Below, piece after piece: positions 18,625 to 27,784 of a DNA stretch of 64,000 nucleotides (its first letter is position 1; each line of letters begins with the position of its first letter). The notes under the pieces are model-generated. The model was not told the origin of the DNA. It did no database searches and saw only the letters and a program-made list of their open reading frames with translations. The DNA comes from Saprospiraceae bacterium. GTDB lineage: Bacteria > Bacteroidota > Bacteroidia > Chitinophagales > Saprospiraceae. The translations under genes and the position numbers were made by a program. The stretch is from the NCBI GenBank assembly GCA_021739645.1, contig JAIPBL010000013.1, positions 26,846 through 90,845 of the forward strand, given 5' to 3'.

Positions 18625-19704
18625 ATGAAACAACTGCTGACCATTTTCTTTTTCGCTTGCGCAACGCTCGTTTTTGCTCAAAAAGACACCACCATCTACA
18701 AAATCGTGGAGGAAGCCCCTCGGTTTCCAGGCTGTGAAATGCTTGACACCACATTGGCTTTCAAGAACCAATGTGCCCAACGAGCACTCCTGATTTTTGT
18801 CAACCAAAACGTCAATTACCCATTCGAGGCACGGGAAAAAAACGTGGAAGGAACCGTGGTGATCAGTTTTGTCGTGGAAAAGGACGGCTACATCTCTAAC
18901 ACGAACCTGCTTAAAGACATAGGTAGTGGCTGCGGTGATGAGGCAATGCGAGTAGTGAACGGCATGAACGAGGCATTGAAAGAAGCCAAGCTCACGTGGA
19001 CGCCCGGCAAAAACAAGGGCAACCCCGTCCGTGCGCAAGTATCGCTTCCCATAAAATTCAAATTGGAAGAACCCAAGGATTATGTCATCGTAAATTACCG
19101 GGATACCGTGTACATCGTGGTGGATGACTCGCTCACATTCAAAGATGGAGACGCCGCTTTGCAACAGTTTTTTGCCAAAAACCTGAAATACCCCGAGCGG
19201 TACAAGGATAGCTGTCTGATTGGGACGATGGACATGACGCTACTCGCCGAACCGGACGGTTACGTGGAGGTGCTCGACCTCAGCGACTATTGGAACCTCG
19301 GCAACGATTTCCGCTGGGAGGCCGTGAAAGCTGCCACTGCCACCTGGGGGCAATGGAATCCAGCCATGAGAAAAGGCCGCCAAGTACCTTCCTCCGTCGA
19401 AATATCCGTGGACTTCCGGCCCGATGCAGGGCGGTGCCCACAGGCCATTGCCAAATATGAAAAGGCCAACAAACTGGCGCAAGAAGGCAGCGATATCTTC
19501 AACGAAGGTTTGCAGGAAGAGGGCGTCGCCAAGCTCACGGAAGCACTGGCCATCTTCCCCAACAATGCAAATTTCCTCTACCTGCGTGGGCAAGCCTACA
19601 TGAACATGAACCGTTTGACGGAGTCCTGCGAGGATTTGCAAAAAGTGCGGGGCATTGTTTACCTCGACGTGGTGGAGAAGCTGATCCCATTGATTTGCAA
19701 ATAG
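18625..19704 (+). CDS. Periplasmic protein with two TonB-C domains and a TPR-like tail
   Basis: A 359-residue protein with a cleavable signal peptide (MKQLLTIFFFACATLVFAQ). The first TonB C-terminal domain is clear at residues about 40-145 (EAPRFPGCE, VEGTVVISFVVEKDGYIS, DEAMRVVNGM, TWTPGKNKGNPVRAQVSLPI). A second, weaker copy is at about 165-265 (IGTMDMTLLAEPDGYVEV, WGQWNPAMRKGRQVPSSVEI). The last 90 residues resemble TPR helices (EGVAKLTEALAIFPNNANFLYLRGQAYMNMNRL). Unlike a true TonB it has no membrane anchor or proline-rich spacer, so it cannot couple to ExbB/ExbD directly unless through partners. A TACTTTTG element lies at 18581-18588. Confidence 0.85.
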   Translation: MKQLLTIFFFACATLVFAQKDTTIYKIVEEAPRFPGCEMLDTTLAFKNQCAQRALLIFVNQNVNYPFEAREKNVEGTVVISFVVEKDGYISNTNLLKDIGSGCGDEAMRVVNGMNEALKEAKLTWTPGKNKGNPVRAQVSLPIKFKLEEPKDYVIVNYRDTVYIVVDDSLTFKDGDAALQQFFAKNLKYPERYKDSCLIGTMDMTLLAEPDGYVEVLDLSDYWNLGNDFRWEAVKAATATWGQWNPAMRKGRQVPSSVEISVDFRPDAGRCPQAIAKYEKANKLAQEGSDIFNEGLQEEGVAKLTEALAIFPNNANFLYLRGQAYMNMNRLTESCEDLQKVRGIVYLDVVEKLIPLICK

Positions 19705-19857
19705 GTTGGCACGTTGTTAATGGAGCAATAACAAGTCCTTGCTGAAGATGTCTCCGCTCAACAATTATCAGGCAAAATATTTTTGCGCTGCAAAACAAAA
19801 CCCCCATCCCCGGACGTTTAAGCCGTGGCGACTTATTTTGAAACTAAATCATATTTA

Positions 19858-20679
19858 ATGCAAACCCGGCTTCTGCTTTCAGGAATTTTCCTTTCTTTTT
19901 TCTTCGTAAAAATCAACGCACAAACCGACACCATCCCGCCCGATTTCACCATCAAAGGCATGGCCATTGGCATCAGTGCACCAGAAATGATTGACCAGAT
20001 GATGGTCACCATGCCCGGCCTCGGCTCCAATGCCAAGGCCATGATGAACGAGCAAAGCATCAAAACCTACCTGATGACTCCCCGAAAAGTGGGTGAACGA
20101 GGCACCATCACTACCTATATTCTTTCGGCCTGCATGGAGTTTTATGCCAATTTTAGCAAAAACTACAAAGTCAACCTCAGCCCAGACTTCGTGGCCATCA
20201 ACCTCGTAAAAGAAGGCCAGCCCGATTTGAAAAATGGGTTGCGGTTCCTCGTCACCGACGGTACGGTGAGTGCAGACCTAATGCCCTACGACTCACCCAA
20301 CCTGCCCCGTAATGCCAACAACACCGACAAATTCCGCATCGCCAACTACCTCCAGATATTCAAGGAAACCCATCGGGAAACGCAGAAAGTATTCGAGGTG
20401 CAAAAGGCATTGATGCGAGGCAACCCTGTCATCGTAGAAATGAAGGTGCCACGCAGTTTTCAGAAGGTGGCCAACACCCGTTTTTGGTCCGCTATCGGCT
20501 CAACTGCCGACCAGGTTACCCTGCCGTTCATGGTTGTGGGCTACAATTTGGAACTCGAAGCTTTTGAGATTGTCAGCTCATGGGGTACGGAGTGGGGGAC
20601 CAACGGTTATCTTTGGATTGATTTTGATGATTTTGGTGAAATTGCTCAGAACGGCTTCGTGCTGGTGCCGACACCATAG
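19858..20679 (+). CDS. Papain-fold (C1-like) secreted protein, active site lost
   Basis: A 273-residue exported protein (signal MQTRLLLSGIFLSFFFVKINAQ). The C1 peptidase scaffold is recognisable: KVG.RG.I before the first helix, LSPDFVAINLVKEG, LMRGNPVIVEMKV, FMVVGYN and SSWGTEWGTNGYLWIDFDDF. Every catalytic position appears changed: oxyanion Gln is Arg81, nucleophile Cys is Tyr87, His is Leu222 and the Asn of NSWG is Ser240. It is therefore best read as a pseudo-peptidase with a binding or scaffolding role (inference). The start is ATG 19858, although the frame is open from GTG 19825. A TATTTTTG -7 element is at 19778-19785. The next gene begins 73 bases later, across a heptanucleotide repeat. 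Confidence 0.82.
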   Translation: MQTRLLLSGIFLSFFFVKINAQTDTIPPDFTIKGMAIGISAPEMIDQMMVTMPGLGSNAKAMMNEQSIKTYLMTPRKVGERGTITTYILSACMEFYANFSKNYKVNLSPDFVAINLVKEGQPDLKNGLRFLVTDGTVSADLMPYDSPNLPRNANNTDKFRIANYLQIFKETHRETQKVFEVQKALMRGNPVIVEMKVPRSFQKVANTRFWSAIGSTADQVTLPFMVVGYNLELEAFEIVSSWGTEWGTNGYLWIDFDDFGEIAQNGFVLVPTP

Positions 20680-20680
20680 G

Positions 20681-20747
20681 ATTTACGAATTACGAATGAC
20701 GATTTACGAAGCCCCCAATCGTCACTCGTGAATCGTCACTCGTAAAT
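20681..20747. repeat. Inverted pair of 7-nt AATCGTC-type arrays
   Basis: The whole gap between stop 20679 and start 20753 is repetitive. On the plus strand AATCGTC, ACTCGTG, AATCGTC and ACTCGTA run from 20717 to 20744. On the minus strand AATCGTC, ATTCGTA and ATTCGTA units occupy 20681-20709. The two halves form an imperfect inverted repeat directly in front of a start codon. Confidence 0.85.
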
Positions 20748-20752
20748 ATTTT

Positions 20753-23179
20753 ATGATGAAACAGCTTTCCACGATTAAACTCCGACACTGGCTGGTACTT
20801 GGATTCCTCACCATTTTTACCCAGCTTTTTTCCCAAAAACAACTCGAACTCATCTCCCACTTGGACTATGTGTCTTTGGCGAACGACGTTTGGGGCTACA
20901 CCGCCCCGGACGGAACGGAGTACGCATTGGTAGGACTGCATGGCGGGGTGTCCGTGGTGAGCCTTGCCGATCCCGCCAATCCGGACGAAATCCAGTTCAT
21001 CCCTGGCGACCAGTCCACTTGGCGTGACCTGAAAACCTGGGGCCACTTCGCCTACGTTACCGCTGACCAACCCGGAAGTAAAGATGGCATCCTTGTCATA
21101 GACCTATCTGGCCTGCCAACTGGCGTCACTTGGAGCAATTGGCGACCCGTTTTGCCCGGCCAAATTGATTCACTGTACACTTGCCACAACCTTTATATTG
21201 ATGAAAACGGCTATTGCTACCTTTCTGGCTGTGACCAAAACAGCGGCGGCCCAATTATTATCGACGTGTTCACAACGCCGGGACAGCCGCAGTTTGTGAG
21301 TTACACCCCGCCCGTTTATGCCCATGATTGTTTTGCCCAAAACAACCTGCTCTACACGGCGGAGATTTACAAAGGCCAGTTCAGCGTGCTGGATGTGAGC
21401 GACAAACAGAACATCCAACTGCTGGCAACTCAGCACACGCCTTTCGATTTTTGTCACAATGTTTGGGCAAATGCTGATGGCAGCGTGCTTTACACCACCG
21501 ACGAAAGGGCAAATGCACCGACCTCCGCATACGACCTCAGCGATTTGAACAATATCAAACTACTCGACGAGTTTCGACCCGTGTCCACGCTCGGAACAGG
21601 GGTGATTCCGCACAACGCCCATGCATACGGAGACTACATCGTCATTGCGAACTATACCGACGGCTGCGTGATTGTGGATGCTACCCGCCCCGACAACCTC
21701 ATCGAGGTGGAGAGCTATGATACCAGCACTGATTATGACAACGGGTTTCATGGGTGCTGGGGGACTTACCCGTACTTTCCGTCAGGCTTGATTGCGGCTA
21801 CGGATATTGAGAATGGCCTTTTTATACTAAAACCCACCTACCCAAAAGTGGCCTACCTGGAAGGGAAAATATCGGACAGCGTGACGAATTTGCCGATTAC
21901 TGGCGCAAGCATCAAAATCCAATCCAGCGACGCAAATGCCGCTACCAGCAGTTTCACGGGGGACTATAAAACCGGACAGGCAACGGCTGGCGGCTTCGCT
22001 GTTGTTTTCAAGGCAAAAGGTTATTTTGATTTGTCACTCCCGGTCACGCTTGTGGCAGGTGAAATCGTCTTGTTGGATGCACCGATGGTACCATTGCCGG
22101 AATATCAACTGACGGGTTCGGTGATTGAATTGCAGTCAGAACAGCCCATCGCTGGGGCTTTGGTATCCTATGAAAATGAAGATTTCAAATACACGGCCGT
22201 CACAGACCAGCAAGGGAACTTCACCATGAACGGCGTGAAAAAAGGCGACTACGAGCAATACATCGGGCATTGGGGCTACGAGAACCTATCGGGACTTGCA
22301 GGATTCGGAGCAGGCGGCAACCTGCCCCCGTACAAATTGGATTTTGCTTACCAAGATGATTTTAATAACGACCTCGGCTGGTCGGTGGAAAGCACGGCCA
22401 CCAAAGGTCTTTGGGAGCGGGGGAAACCCCTCGGCGTTCGGGCGGCGAACAAGCAGTTCGCACCGGATAGTGATTCCGCAATCGACCCCGGAAACTATGC
22501 TTTTGTCACCGGAAACACGGGCATTTTGGTGCAGGACGACCAAGTGGACGACGGCGAAACCCGCCTGACCAGCCCGCCCATGCAATTGCGGAGCAGGTAC
22601 AATCGCCCCATGCTGGCCTTTGATTACTGGTGGCTGGACGCCATTTCCAACAATGTTGCACACGATTCGCTGGTGGTGAGCATCAGCAATGGGCTGGAAA
22701 CGAAAGTGCTCACCGTCATTGCCACCGATACCGCCACGGTGCAGGCTTGGACGCCTTCCGATACTTTCGACCTCGCCAATCTCCTTGCCATAACCGATGA
22801 CATGCGCATCACCTTCACGGCCTCTGACCGCCCCGGCACACCCAACATCGTGGAGGCAGGGCTGGACAATTTCAGGGTGTGGGATGGGATTAGAGAGGAA
22901 CAATTGACGACGAAGGACGACCTCGCTAAATTCCGCATTTACCCAAACCCCAGCGCCGACCATGTGACGGTAGACTACAAAATCAATAATCCTTTCAAGG
23001 ATTTGCGCTTAATCGTCGTGAATGTTTTGGGGCAAACCATTCGAGAAGTTCAGTTGCAGGAACCGCTCGGCAGGGTGGAGCTGCAAATGATAAACGAGGT
23101 AGCTGCCCCTTATTTCATCACTTTTCGGGTGGATGGGAAATTGAGCAAGGCAGGGAAATTGATGAAGGTGATTGATTGA
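20753..23179 (+). CDS. Choice-of-anchor B family T9SS type A protein
   Basis: An 808-residue exported protein. ATG codons at 20753 and 20756 are both usable; the signal ends near LFSQ. Residues about 25-365 form a LVIVD-type propeller of the choice-of-anchor B family (LVGLHGGVSVVSLADPANP, AYVTADQPGS, CHNVWANADGSVLYTTDE, IPHNAHAYGDY). Two carboxypeptidase-regulatory-like Ig domains follow (about 367-445 and 450-520). A MAM-like or jelly-roll domain occupies about 530-715 (DDFNNDLGWSVES, GLDNFRVWD). The T9SS type A sorting domain starts at RIYPNPSADH (about 727). Probably a surface-attached binding protein; no protease motif was found. Confidence 0.9.
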   Translation: MMKQLSTIKLRHWLVLGFLTIFTQLFSQKQLELISHLDYVSLANDVWGYTAPDGTEYALVGLHGGVSVVSLADPANPDEIQFIPGDQSTWRDLKTWGHFAYVTADQPGSKDGILVIDLSGLPTGVTWSNWRPVLPGQIDSLYTCHNLYIDENGYCYLSGCDQNSGGPIIIDVFTTPGQPQFVSYTPPVYAHDCFAQNNLLYTAEIYKGQFSVLDVSDKQNIQLLATQHTPFDFCHNVWANADGSVLYTTDERANAPTSAYDLSDLNNIKLLDEFRPVSTLGTGVIPHNAHAYGDYIVIANYTDGCVIVDATRPDNLIEVESYDTSTDYDNGFHGCWGTYPYFPSGLIAATDIENGLFILKPTYPKVAYLEGKISDSVTNLPITGASIKIQSSDANAATSSFTGDYKTGQATAGGFAVVFKAKGYFDLSLPVTLVAGEIVLLDAPMVPLPEYQLTGSVIELQSEQPIAGALVSYENEDFKYTAVTDQQGNFTMNGVKKGDYEQYIGHWGYENLSGLAGFGAGGNLPPYKLDFAYQDDFNNDLGWSVESTATKGLWERGKPLGVRAANKQFAPDSDSAIDPGNYAFVTGNTGILVQDDQVDDGETRLTSPPMQLRSRYNRPMLAFDYWWLDAISNNVAHDSLVVSISNGLETKVLTVIATDTATVQAWTPSDTFDLANLLAITDDMRITFTASDRPGTPNIVEAGLDNFRVWDGIREEQLTTKDDLAKFRIYPNPSADHVTVDYKINNPFKDLRLIVVNVLGQTIREVQLQEPLGRVELQMINEVAAPYFITFRVDGKLSKAGKLMKVID

Positions 23180-23294
23180 ATCGCAAAACAGCACTCAAAT
23201 TCTGACTGAATTGGCAGGTGGGTTTAGCCATTTTTTCTATTGTTCAAAACACGGCATAGTTTCGGCTATTTTTGCAAAAAATGAAAATTCGCCC

Positions 23295-23837
23295 ATGAAG
23301 TACCTCCCCGTGTGTTTGCTGTTGTTGTTTGCCAACGGTTGTCATTCACAAGTTGAACAACCCAATGTCCCCGCTACCGATGCCAGTCTGGAAGACCTCA
23401 AATGGACACTAAACGACCTGCTCACCATGCAGTTGCCGTCCTCCTTCCCCGATTCACTAAACGGCGTTTCCTATCACAAATCTTTTTCCGTCAACCTTCC
23501 GAGGGCTGACAGCAACCGTGTCCTTGTTATTCCAGAGCTTCGCAAAACCATTGAGAATGATTCCATCTTCGGGGGCAGCAAATATTATCTGCTTGTAAAA
23601 GATATCGACCTTGAAAACCTGCGCATCATCACCACCCTTGATGATAGGTACACCGCCATCCTCATCCCGGCCAAAAAAGACATCAATTTTGTTCACGAAC
23701 CCTTCGGAAATGAGCCTGAGCGCAAAGTGAACGCTGTAACCATTGGCTGGTACGATAGGGTACAAGACCGCACCCTTGCCCGTGCTTATGTAAGTTGGAT
23801 GCAGTTTCTTCAGAAATTGAGTGCAGCCCAAGATTAA
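23295..23837 (+). CDS. Lipoprotein of unknown function
   Basis: A 180-residue protein with a lipoprotein signal (MKYLPVCLLLLFANGC, Cys at 16). The remainder is a soluble domain with alternating strands (NRVLVIPELRKTIEN, YYLLVKDIDLENLRIITTLDDRYTAILIPAKKD) that I do not recognise. The long upstream extension to 23172 would bury the signal, so ATG 23295 is chosen. A candidate promoter has TATTTTTG at 23267-23274 with TTG at 23240-23242. The 3-prime end overlaps the rnpB promoter. Confidence 0.78.
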   Translation: MKYLPVCLLLLFANGCHSQVEQPNVPATDASLEDLKWTLNDLLTMQLPSSFPDSLNGVSYHKSFSVNLPRADSNRVLVIPELRKTIENDSIFGGSKYYLLVKDIDLENLRIITTLDDRYTAILIPAKKDINFVHEPFGNEPERKVNAVTIGWYDRVQDRTLARAYVSWMQFLQKLSAAQD

Positions 23838-23847
23838 GCTATCTTTG
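23817..23847 (+). promoter_or_regulatory. Promoter of rnpB
   Basis: TTG at 23817-23819, a 20-base spacer, then TATCTTTG at 23840-23847. This is a full match to the Bacteroidota primary sigma consensus (TTG, 19-21 bases, TAnnTTTG), and the element ends 5 bases before the RNase P RNA 5-prime end. It overlaps the last codons of the upstream lipoprotein gene. Confidence 0.85.
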
Positions 23848-23851
23848 CGGC

Positions 23852-24258
23852 GCACTGCGGGCTACTCCATCGCCTTGCCGCTTTTCCCTTTTGGGAGCGG
23901 GTGGGGAGGAAAGTCCGGACAACGTAGAGCACCGTACCACCTAACGGGTGGGACTCCGGCGAAGGCCGGGGGCCAGAGAGTGTCGCAGAAAATAACCGCC
24001 CCGAGTAATCGGGGTAAGGGTGAAAACGTGCGGTAAGAGCGCACGACGTTCCCGGGCAACCGGGGAGGTGGATAAACCTTGCGGGTTGAAATGTCATGTA
24101 CACCGGTGATGTCCCGGCGCTTGCGCCGGGGTGGAAGGGCTGCTCGCCCGAGCCGGGGGGTAGGCAGCTAGAACCCGACGGCGACGTCGGGTCCAGATAA
24201 ATGATGGAGCCCTGACTTCGGTCAGGTGTACAGAATCCGGCTTATTGGTTCGCAGTGC
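23852..24258 (+). ncRNA. rnpB: RNase P RNA, bacterial type A
   Basis: The catalytic RNA that removes 5-prime leaders from tRNA precursors. Conserved blocks are in order: P1 strand GCACTGCG (23852-23859), P4 region GAGGAAAGTCCGGAC (near 23906-23920), AGAAAATAACCGCC, GGTAAGGGTGAAAA, the CGGTAAGAGCGCAC hairpin, AGATAAATGATGGAGCCC, ACAGAATCCGGCTTA (3-prime P4) and the closing P1 strand CGCAGTGC (24251-24258). A T-tract follows at 24259-24265. The length of about 407 nt suits type A. Reading frames across this stretch are shadows of the RNA. Confidence 0.97.
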
Positions 24259-24428
24259 TTTTTTTGCTTCAAACTTTCTTCTCCGTATTTTATCGCCACA
24301 ATTTCCCTTTTCAGCTACTAGTGGGTAACAATTTCTCCTAAAGGTTGTTTTTTTCATGTAATACTTCAATTGGGCCTTGTTTTGGTAAAACAGTATGCCC
24401 AAGCTAATTTTCATTTTCAAGATTATTC

Positions 24429-26816
24429 ATGAGAGCATCCCTAATTTTCTATTTCACCATCGCCTTTTTTACCCTTCAAGCTCAGATAAACGGCAAAGTC
24501 ATCGACGAACAAACTGGCGCACCATTGCCCTATGCCACTATCAGTCTTTTTTTAGCTGCGGATAGCCTGCTCGTGGACGGCACTATCACCGACGAACCTG
24601 GCACTTTTTCACTAGAAACAAAGCCAGGCAGCTATTTTATAAAAGTTGAGTTCCTTGCCTATGAGCCATTCATTATTGAAAAAATTGAGGTAAAAAATGC
24701 TCCCATCGAACTCGGCAGCATCAAGTTGGCAGCTTCTTCCACCACGCTCCAGGAAGTAGTGGTACAGGCGGAAAAAAGTACCATGCAGATGTCACTTGAC
24801 AAGCGGATTTTCAATGTGGGAAAGGACCTGGGCAACGCTGGTGGCAATGCCGCCGAACTGCTCTCCAACATCCCATCCGTGCAGGTGGACGTGGAGGGAA
24901 ATGTTAGTCTTCGAGGCAGCGGCAATGTGCGCATCTTGATTGATGGAAAGCCTTCAGGTCTTGTCAGTTTCAATGGTGCGGCGGGTTTGCAGCAGTTGCA
25001 GGGCAGCCTCATCGAACGGGTCGAAATCATCACTAACCCGAGTGCCCGCTACGAAGCCGAAGGGGTGGGTGGCATCATCAACATCATTTTGAAAAAAGAG
25101 CGGCGAAATGGATTCAATGGCTCGTTTGACCTCACCACCGGAATCCCAGCCAATTACGGCGTGGCGCTGAACCTCAACTATCGCCATGACCGCTTTAATT
25201 TTTTCGTCAACTACGGCGTTTCGTACCGGAAATCGCCGGGCGGTGGGTCGCTTTACCAGCGGTATATTTCCGGGGACACGACCTTCTTTTATCGCCAAAA
25301 AAATAACCGAGACCGGGAAGAATACGGCCAAAATGCAAGAGCGGGCCTTGATTTTTACTTGAATGCCAGTAGTATTCTTACGGCTTCCTATACTTTGAGA
25401 CGCTCAATTAGTAATCGGACGATGAACATTGACTACAAAAATTTTGCATTCACGGAAGATAACCTCACGGACATTTACACCCGAACGCAGGTGGAAAAAG
25501 AGGTAGAACCAAACTCCGAGTATTCTTTGAATTACAAAAAGACTTTTGATGACAACGGACACGAATTCACTGCCGAAGCTAGGGTGCTAGACTACTGGGA
25601 AGACAGTGACCAGGATTTCACGGAAAAGTACTTTCTATCCGATGGCTCGCCCAGTGGCCAGGCCGATTTGCTCCAAAATTCCTACAATTACGAAAAGGAA
25701 CGTCAGTTTCTTTTTCAAGCAGATTATGTGCACCCGATTTCAAAAGAAGGCAAAATCGAGGGTGGGTTGCGAGGTTCGTTGCGTGAATTGAGCAACGATT
25801 ACGAAGTGACACAATTCAATGATGGCGATTGGGAAACCCTGCCGGGGTTGAAAAACAATTTTATTTACAACGAAAACATCTACGCCGCCTATGGCATTTT
25901 TGGAGATAAAAAAGGCAAGTTTTCTTACCAGTTCGGACTGAGGGTAGAGTTGACAGATTTGAAAACGGAGCTGCTGGAAACCAATGAAGCAAACGCTCGT
26001 GACTATAAAAACCTGTTCCCCAGTGCGCATTTGACTTATGACCTTCCCAACGACAATGCCGTGCAAGTGAGCTACAGCCGCCGGGTTCGCCGCCCTCGCT
26101 ACCGTGACCTCAGCCCATTTGTCACCTACTCCGACGACCGAAATTACTGGAGCGGAAACCCAGATTTGTCGCCTGAATACACGGATGCTTACGAACTGGG
26201 GCATATCAAATATTTCGAGCAAGGTTCGCTGAGCTCTTCCATGTACTATCGCCACACAACCGGTAAAATAGAGCGTATCCGCCGAGTGGATGAAGCAGGG
26301 AATGCAGCAACCCGCCCCGAAAACCTGAGCACGGAAGACGCTTTTGGATTGGAGTTCACCGCAGCATACGATTTGACGAAGTGGTGGAAAATTGACGGCA
26401 ATTTCAATTTCTTCCGGTCCATTACCGATGGTGGCAACCTCGGCGCCAGCTTTCAGGCAGATGCTTACAACTGGTTCACCCGGTTTACTACTCGTTTTAC
26501 TTTTTGGAAAAACACCGACCTGCAACTCCGTGGAAATTACGAAGCAAAGGAACAGACCACGCAGGGCTACCGAAAGCCCAATTGGTTTCTCGACTTGGCC
26601 ATGAGCCAGGATATTTTGAAAAAAAATGCCACCCTGACCCTCAACATCCGGGACTTGTTCAACACCCGCCGCCATCAGCATGTGTCAGAAGGCGCCACAT
26701 TTTATACGGAAAGCGACTGGCAATGGCGGCGCAGGCAAGTGAACCTGACGTTTAGTTACCGGCTGCACCAACAGAAAAAGAAAGGTGGTGGCATGGAAGA
26801 GGGTGGGGATTTCTAA
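24429..26816 (+). CDS. Outer-membrane beta-barrel receptor, TonB-dependent type
   Basis: A 795-residue outer-membrane protein. Signal at residues 1-18 (FFTLQAQ); carboxypeptidase-regulatory-like domain about 20-95 (GKVIDEQTGAPLPYATI); plug domain about 120-215 (VQAEKSTMQMSLDKRIFNVG, LSNIPSVQVDVEGNVSLRG, ARYEAEGVGGIINIILKK); and a barrel of the outer membrane beta-barrel 3 type to the end. No SusD-like partner gene is nearby, so a SusCD glycan role is unlikely. It may be an Oar-like or siderophore-type receptor; the ligand cannot be inferred. It ends 18 bases before the next gene and may be co-transcribed with it. The 170 bases after rnpB hold its leader. Confidence 0.9.
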   Translation: MRASLIFYFTIAFFTLQAQINGKVIDEQTGAPLPYATISLFLAADSLLVDGTITDEPGTFSLETKPGSYFIKVEFLAYEPFIIEKIEVKNAPIELGSIKLAASSTTLQEVVVQAEKSTMQMSLDKRIFNVGKDLGNAGGNAAELLSNIPSVQVDVEGNVSLRGSGNVRILIDGKPSGLVSFNGAAGLQQLQGSLIERVEIITNPSARYEAEGVGGIINIILKKERRNGFNGSFDLTTGIPANYGVALNLNYRHDRFNFFVNYGVSYRKSPGGGSLYQRYISGDTTFFYRQKNNRDREEYGQNARAGLDFYLNASSILTASYTLRRSISNRTMNIDYKNFAFTEDNLTDIYTRTQVEKEVEPNSEYSLNYKKTFDDNGHEFTAEARVLDYWEDSDQDFTEKYFLSDGSPSGQADLLQNSYNYEKERQFLFQADYVHPISKEGKIEGGLRGSLRELSNDYEVTQFNDGDWETLPGLKNNFIYNENIYAAYGIFGDKKGKFSYQFGLRVELTDLKTELLETNEANARDYKNLFPSAHLTYDLPNDNAVQVSYSRRVRRPRYRDLSPFVTYSDDRNYWSGNPDLSPEYTDAYELGHIKYFEQGSLSSSMYYRHTTGKIERIRRVDEAGNAATRPENLSTEDAFGLEFTAAYDLTKWWKIDGNFNFFRSITDGGNLGASFQADAYNWFTRFTTRFTFWKNTDLQLRGNYEAKEQTTQGYRKPNWFLDLAMSQDILKKNATLTLNIRDLFNTRRHQHVSEGATFYTESDWQWRRRQVNLTFSYRLHQQKKKGGGMEEGGDF

Positions 26817-26834
26817 TTGATAAAACTCGGAACT

Positions 26835-27692
26835 ATGGACCAACAAATTATCAATCTTTACGATGAATACACCCATAAGCCACTGCCTCGTCGGGTATTC
26901 CTTCGCCGCCTAGCCAAATTGACAGGCGGCATGGCAGCTGCATTGGCGGTGCTGCCTTTGATAGAAACAAGTTGTGTCGCTGCCTCAAGAACGAAAGGCG
27001 ACGACCTTCATACCGAATACGTCACTTGGCCCAGTGTCAACGGTGAAATGAGAGCCTACCTTGCTCGGCCCAAAAAGCAGAAGGAATACGCTGCTATCGT
27101 TGTCATACATGAGAACCGGGGATTGAACGCCCATATCGAAGACGTCGCTCGGCGGGCGGCTATGGCAGGCTACCTGGTTATTGCGCCAAATGCCCTGGCC
27201 CCGCTTGGTGGTACACCCGCCGACGAGGACGAAGCCCGTAAACTTTTTACCACGCTTAAACCTGAGGAATCGCTCCAGAATTTTATCCTAGCGTTCGATT
27301 TTTTAGCTACTCGAAATGACTGTAATGGTAATTTTGGATGTGTAGGCTTTTGCTGGGGTGGGGCCATGTCAAATAACCTCGCCGTAAACGTACCCAGCTT
27401 GAAAGCTGCAGTCGCCTTTTATGGAAGGCAGCCCGCCGCTGCTGATGTTCCTAAAATCAAGGCAGCCGTGCAACTTCATTACGGCGGCTTGGATGAGCGG
27501 GTGAATGCTGGTATGGTGGAATACGAGACGGCCTTGAAAGCAGCAAATGCAAGGTATGAGCAATATGTTTATGCGGATGTGCAGCATGCTTTTCACAATG
27601 ACACCTCCGCAGCCAGATACAACGAAGCAGCTGCAAAACTGGCATGGGAGCGGACGCTGACGTTTTTTGATAAATATTTAAACCAAGGCTAA
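26835..27692 (+). CDS. Dienelactone hydrolase-like protein with N-terminal export-like segment
   Basis: A 285-residue alpha/beta hydrolase of the dienelactone hydrolase family. An N-terminal segment with PRRVFLRRLAKLTGG followed by a hydrophobic stretch looks like a twin-arginine export signal, so it may act in the periplasm. Catalytic features: nucleophile Cys in GFCWGG, Asp in GGLDERV and His in VQHAFHND, with an early strand-loop VIHENRGLN. Start ATG 26835 is 18 bases after the receptor gene's stop. Relatives hydrolyse lactones or esters; the substrate here is unknown. It ends 92 bases before the convergent GH77 gene, with no obvious terminator between. Confidence 0.9.
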   Translation: MDQQIINLYDEYTHKPLPRRVFLRRLAKLTGGMAAALAVLPLIETSCVAASRTKGDDLHTEYVTWPSVNGEMRAYLARPKKQKEYAAIVVIHENRGLNAHIEDVARRAAMAGYLVIAPNALAPLGGTPADEDEARKLFTTLKPEESLQNFILAFDFLATRNDCNGNFGCVGFCWGGAMSNNLAVNVPSLKAAVAFYGRQPAAADVPKIKAAVQLHYGGLDERVNAGMVEYETALKAANARYEQYVYADVQHAFHNDTSAARYNEAAAKLAWERTLTFFDKYLNQG

Positions 27693-27784
27693 TCCTACAG
27701 CTGTGATTCAACGTCAGTTGGAAAAAAAATGATAGCAGATTGAACTGGGTTTACTGAGCAGCCGTACCAGCCGCCCAATTAAAA

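Noticed and set aside
23834..24103. Open frames on both strands across the rnpB region
   Set aside because: They coincide with highly conserved RNase P RNA blocks and are explained by the RNA.
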